From Basidiobolus meristosporus CBS 931.73 (taxonomy: Eukaryota; Basidiobolomycota; Basidiobolomycetes; Basidiobolales; Basidiobolaceae): a DNA stretch of 38,906 nt. The position numbers and the translations under genes are program-made. Of this stretch, positions 37,537-38,906 are shown one piece after another (position 1 is the first letter of the stretch; each line of letters opens with the position of its first letter). Below the pieces are notes generated by a model, which was not told the origin of the DNA, ran no database searches, and worked only from the letters and a program-made list of their open reading frames with translations. The DNA lies in contig MCFE01000759.1 in NCBI GenBank assembly GCA_002104905.1, positions 1 to 38,906 on the forward strand. The letters are read 5' to 3'.

Positions 37537-38215
37537 GTGAAGGTATGTAGACTAAAGGTGGTGCGAGAATACTTGAGTCGGATAAGAAAAGGTGATTGGG
37601 GCTTGGTCCAGATGTTCCAAGTCGGTGGACTTGTCCTTGTTGAAGTGAACTCAGTTGATTGGGGGTAAATTATCTGATAGTAAAAAGGATACTTTTGAGC
37701 CAATCATAGCTGGCTGACTCCTTTACGTTATGGATTTTTAGGGAGCTCTGATTTTCAAAATCTAACCTGTTTACAACGGAAACCTTCAAGCTAGCCATCT
37801 GCAAACTCCACCATAGCACCACAACAGTTATTTTGAATGGTGAGTGCATACCAGATTCACTGTATTGGAGTGGCCATATCTGTGCTTATGCATGTACCCT
37901 CGAAGCAAGCCTTATTATAAAGATGGGTTAACGATCTCACCGAAGTGAATTGTCAGCAGATGAATTGTTGCAAAACAATGTTCAGAAATTATTACATAGA
38001 GTATAGATCTGAAGCCATCACAAGGTTTTCTAGTTGAAAACTACCAAAAACTTCGAAGCGCAGTTCAATAATTTAATTACACTAGCCTAAGGCACATCAA
38101 GGTTGCAGGATGGAAGGTTAGGGATAGGAGTAGGAAAGGAGTAAAGGAAACATGGAGGGATAAATACAGGAGAGAACTCATTAGCGACTAAAAACTATAT
38201 GTACATTAACGACAA
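37537..38215. other. Intergenic region upstream of BUD6
   Basis: The 679 bp lie between the symporter stop and the BUD6 start, both on the minus strand. It must hold the BUD6 promoter and the symporter 3' end. A long frame overlapping the BUD6 start on the same strand is out of phase with BUD6 and not supported. I recognise no defined site. Confidence 0.4.
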
Positions 38216-38906
38216 TCAGTGAGATATGCTGATCTCTTTAAGGTGTGATTGCTTATCTTCGTATCCCGCCTCTAATTCTTCGCCCATAGTTATACGATCT
38301 TCCTCCGTTTCTCTGCCGAAATCGTTCTCCCACTTGGCCAGTATCACTGTGGCGAGGCAGTTTCCCACGATGTTGATAGCGGTTCGTCCCATATCCATCA
38401 AAGCATCAATCCCCATGATCACTGCTACTGCTTCAAGAGGCAGATTATAGTTCTTGAGAGTGGCGGCTAGAATGACCAGAGACGCACGTGGTACGGCAGC
38501 CACTCCCTTGGAGGTTAACATCAACGTAAACATCATGGCCATTTGTTGACTCAGTGGCATGTCGATTCCGTCTGCCTGTACGGCAAAGATAGATGCTAGT
38601 GCAAGATAGAGTGTAGTGCCCGCCAAGTTGAATGAGTAGCCAACTGGCATCACGAAAGCGGCAATACTCTTGGGAACCCCAAAGGCTTGAAGATTTTCCA
38701 TGGCCATAGGGAGCACTGCCTCAGACGATGCAGTGGAAAATCCTATGAGGGTGGGGCGCCAGGTGCATCTTACAAAGCCTTTGAATGGAATACGGGTCAA
38801 GATAATGCTGGGGACCAGAACCACTAGGATGAATAGAATGAGTGAAAGGTAAAAGCATCCCAGAAGTTTCCCTAAGGTTGCTAAAATTCCAATCCCGTTC
38901 TTCCCA
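38216..38906 (-). CDS. SLC1/DAACS dicarboxylate or glutamate:cation symporter, C-terminal part
   Basis: The window holds the last 230 or so residues; the 5' part lies beyond 38906. Family motifs are clear: STASSEAVLP (re-entrant loop HP1), GYSFNLAGT (TM7), KGVAAVPRASLVILAATL (HP2) and MGIDALMDMGRTAINIVGN (TM8), where the Asp and Arg/Asn bind substrate and sodium in characterised members. The family usually has NLDGT in TM7, so the Ala in NLAGT is unusual. These proteins import dicarboxylates or acidic amino acids with Na+ or H+ across the plasma membrane. A hydrophilic Glu/Lys-rich tail ends at 38216. I cannot choose between dicarboxylate and amino acid from the visible part. Confidence 0.85.
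   Translation of the reverse strand, partial: GKNGIGILATLGKLLGCFYLSLILFILVVLVPSIILTRIPFKGFVRCTWRPTLIGFSTASSEAVLPMAMENLQAFGVPKSIAAFVMPVGYSFNLAGTTLYLALASIFAVQADGIDMPLSQQMAMMFTLMLTSKGVAAVPRASLVILAATLKNYNLPLEAVAVIMGIDALMDMGRTAINIVGNCLATVILAKWENDFGRETEEDRITMGEELEAGYEDKQSHLKEISISH

Noticed and set aside
37284-37703. Minus-strand frame of 139 codons overlapping the BUD6 start
   Set aside because: It is out of phase with the spliced, domain-bearing BUD6 frame and shows no homology.
1-38906. CRISPR arrays, rRNA genes, bacterial operons or replication origins
   Set aside because: No spaced short repeats, rRNA signatures or bacterial ribosome-site patterns; introns and Pol III genes show a eukaryotic nuclear source.

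Overview
The window looks like nuclear DNA of a filamentous fungus. Genes carry short spliceosomal introns (56-76 nt, with CTAAC/CTAAA-type branch sites), and one gene is a Bud6/Aip3 polarity protein, a family I know only from fungi. The lineage cannot be fixed from the sequence alone. About four fifths of the window (1-30.8 kb) is retrotransposon and tRNA-linked repeat. The last fifth (31.5-38.9 kb) is an ordinary, minus-strand, gene-dense block.

Repeat region. Eight copies of a 71-nt tRNA-Gly(CCC) gene occur, six apparently intact or nearly so and two clearly damaged. Six of them form three tail-to-tail pairs (335-961, 13537-14244, 27101-27808), so each pair is a 0.63-0.71 kb unit ending in inverted tRNA genes. 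The last two units have exactly the same length (708 bp) and are reverse complements of each other. A short reading frame starting MKLV recurs in two pair units and in the single-tRNA copy near 4 kb, converging on the tRNA. LTRs of at least five families end 9-11 bp upstream of the mature tRNA 5' ends, as expected for Ty3-like retrotransposons that target RNA polymerase III start sites. The resulting order, left to right, is: LTR-B cluster and solo LTR-I (2.0-4.5 kb), truncated Ty3/gypsy mosaic (5.2-9.6 kb), LTR-A/LTR-B/LTR-A array (9.6-10.4 kb), element C (10437-13525), tRNA pair, element D (14256-18032), LTR-B split by a young gag-only element (18325-21941), element A (21989-27090), tRNA pair, element E (27820-30212), LTR-B and a probable further LTR (to 30779).

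State of the elements. C, D, G, H and A are broken. Four in-frame stops in A and D are TGA where CGA is expected, and all three reverse transcriptases seen have lost one Asp of the YxDD catalytic motif to Asn, which fits C-to-T decay by a methylation- or RIP-like process. Two elements stand out as open: the gag-protease element at 18325-21941, whose 804-bp LTRs read identical, and element E, whose single 666-codon frame joins Gag directly to a complete integrase with protease, reverse transcriptase and RNase H missing.

Gene block. All genes are on the minus strand: a Tps2-type trehalose-6-phosphate phosphatase (31489-33917, two exons), a 92-residue single-pass membrane protein (34612-34955, two exons), the Bud6/Aip3 homologue (35375-37536, three exons) and the C-terminal part of an SLC1/DAACS dicarboxylate or glutamate symporter (38216 to the window edge). 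They are not an operon and share no obvious pathway.
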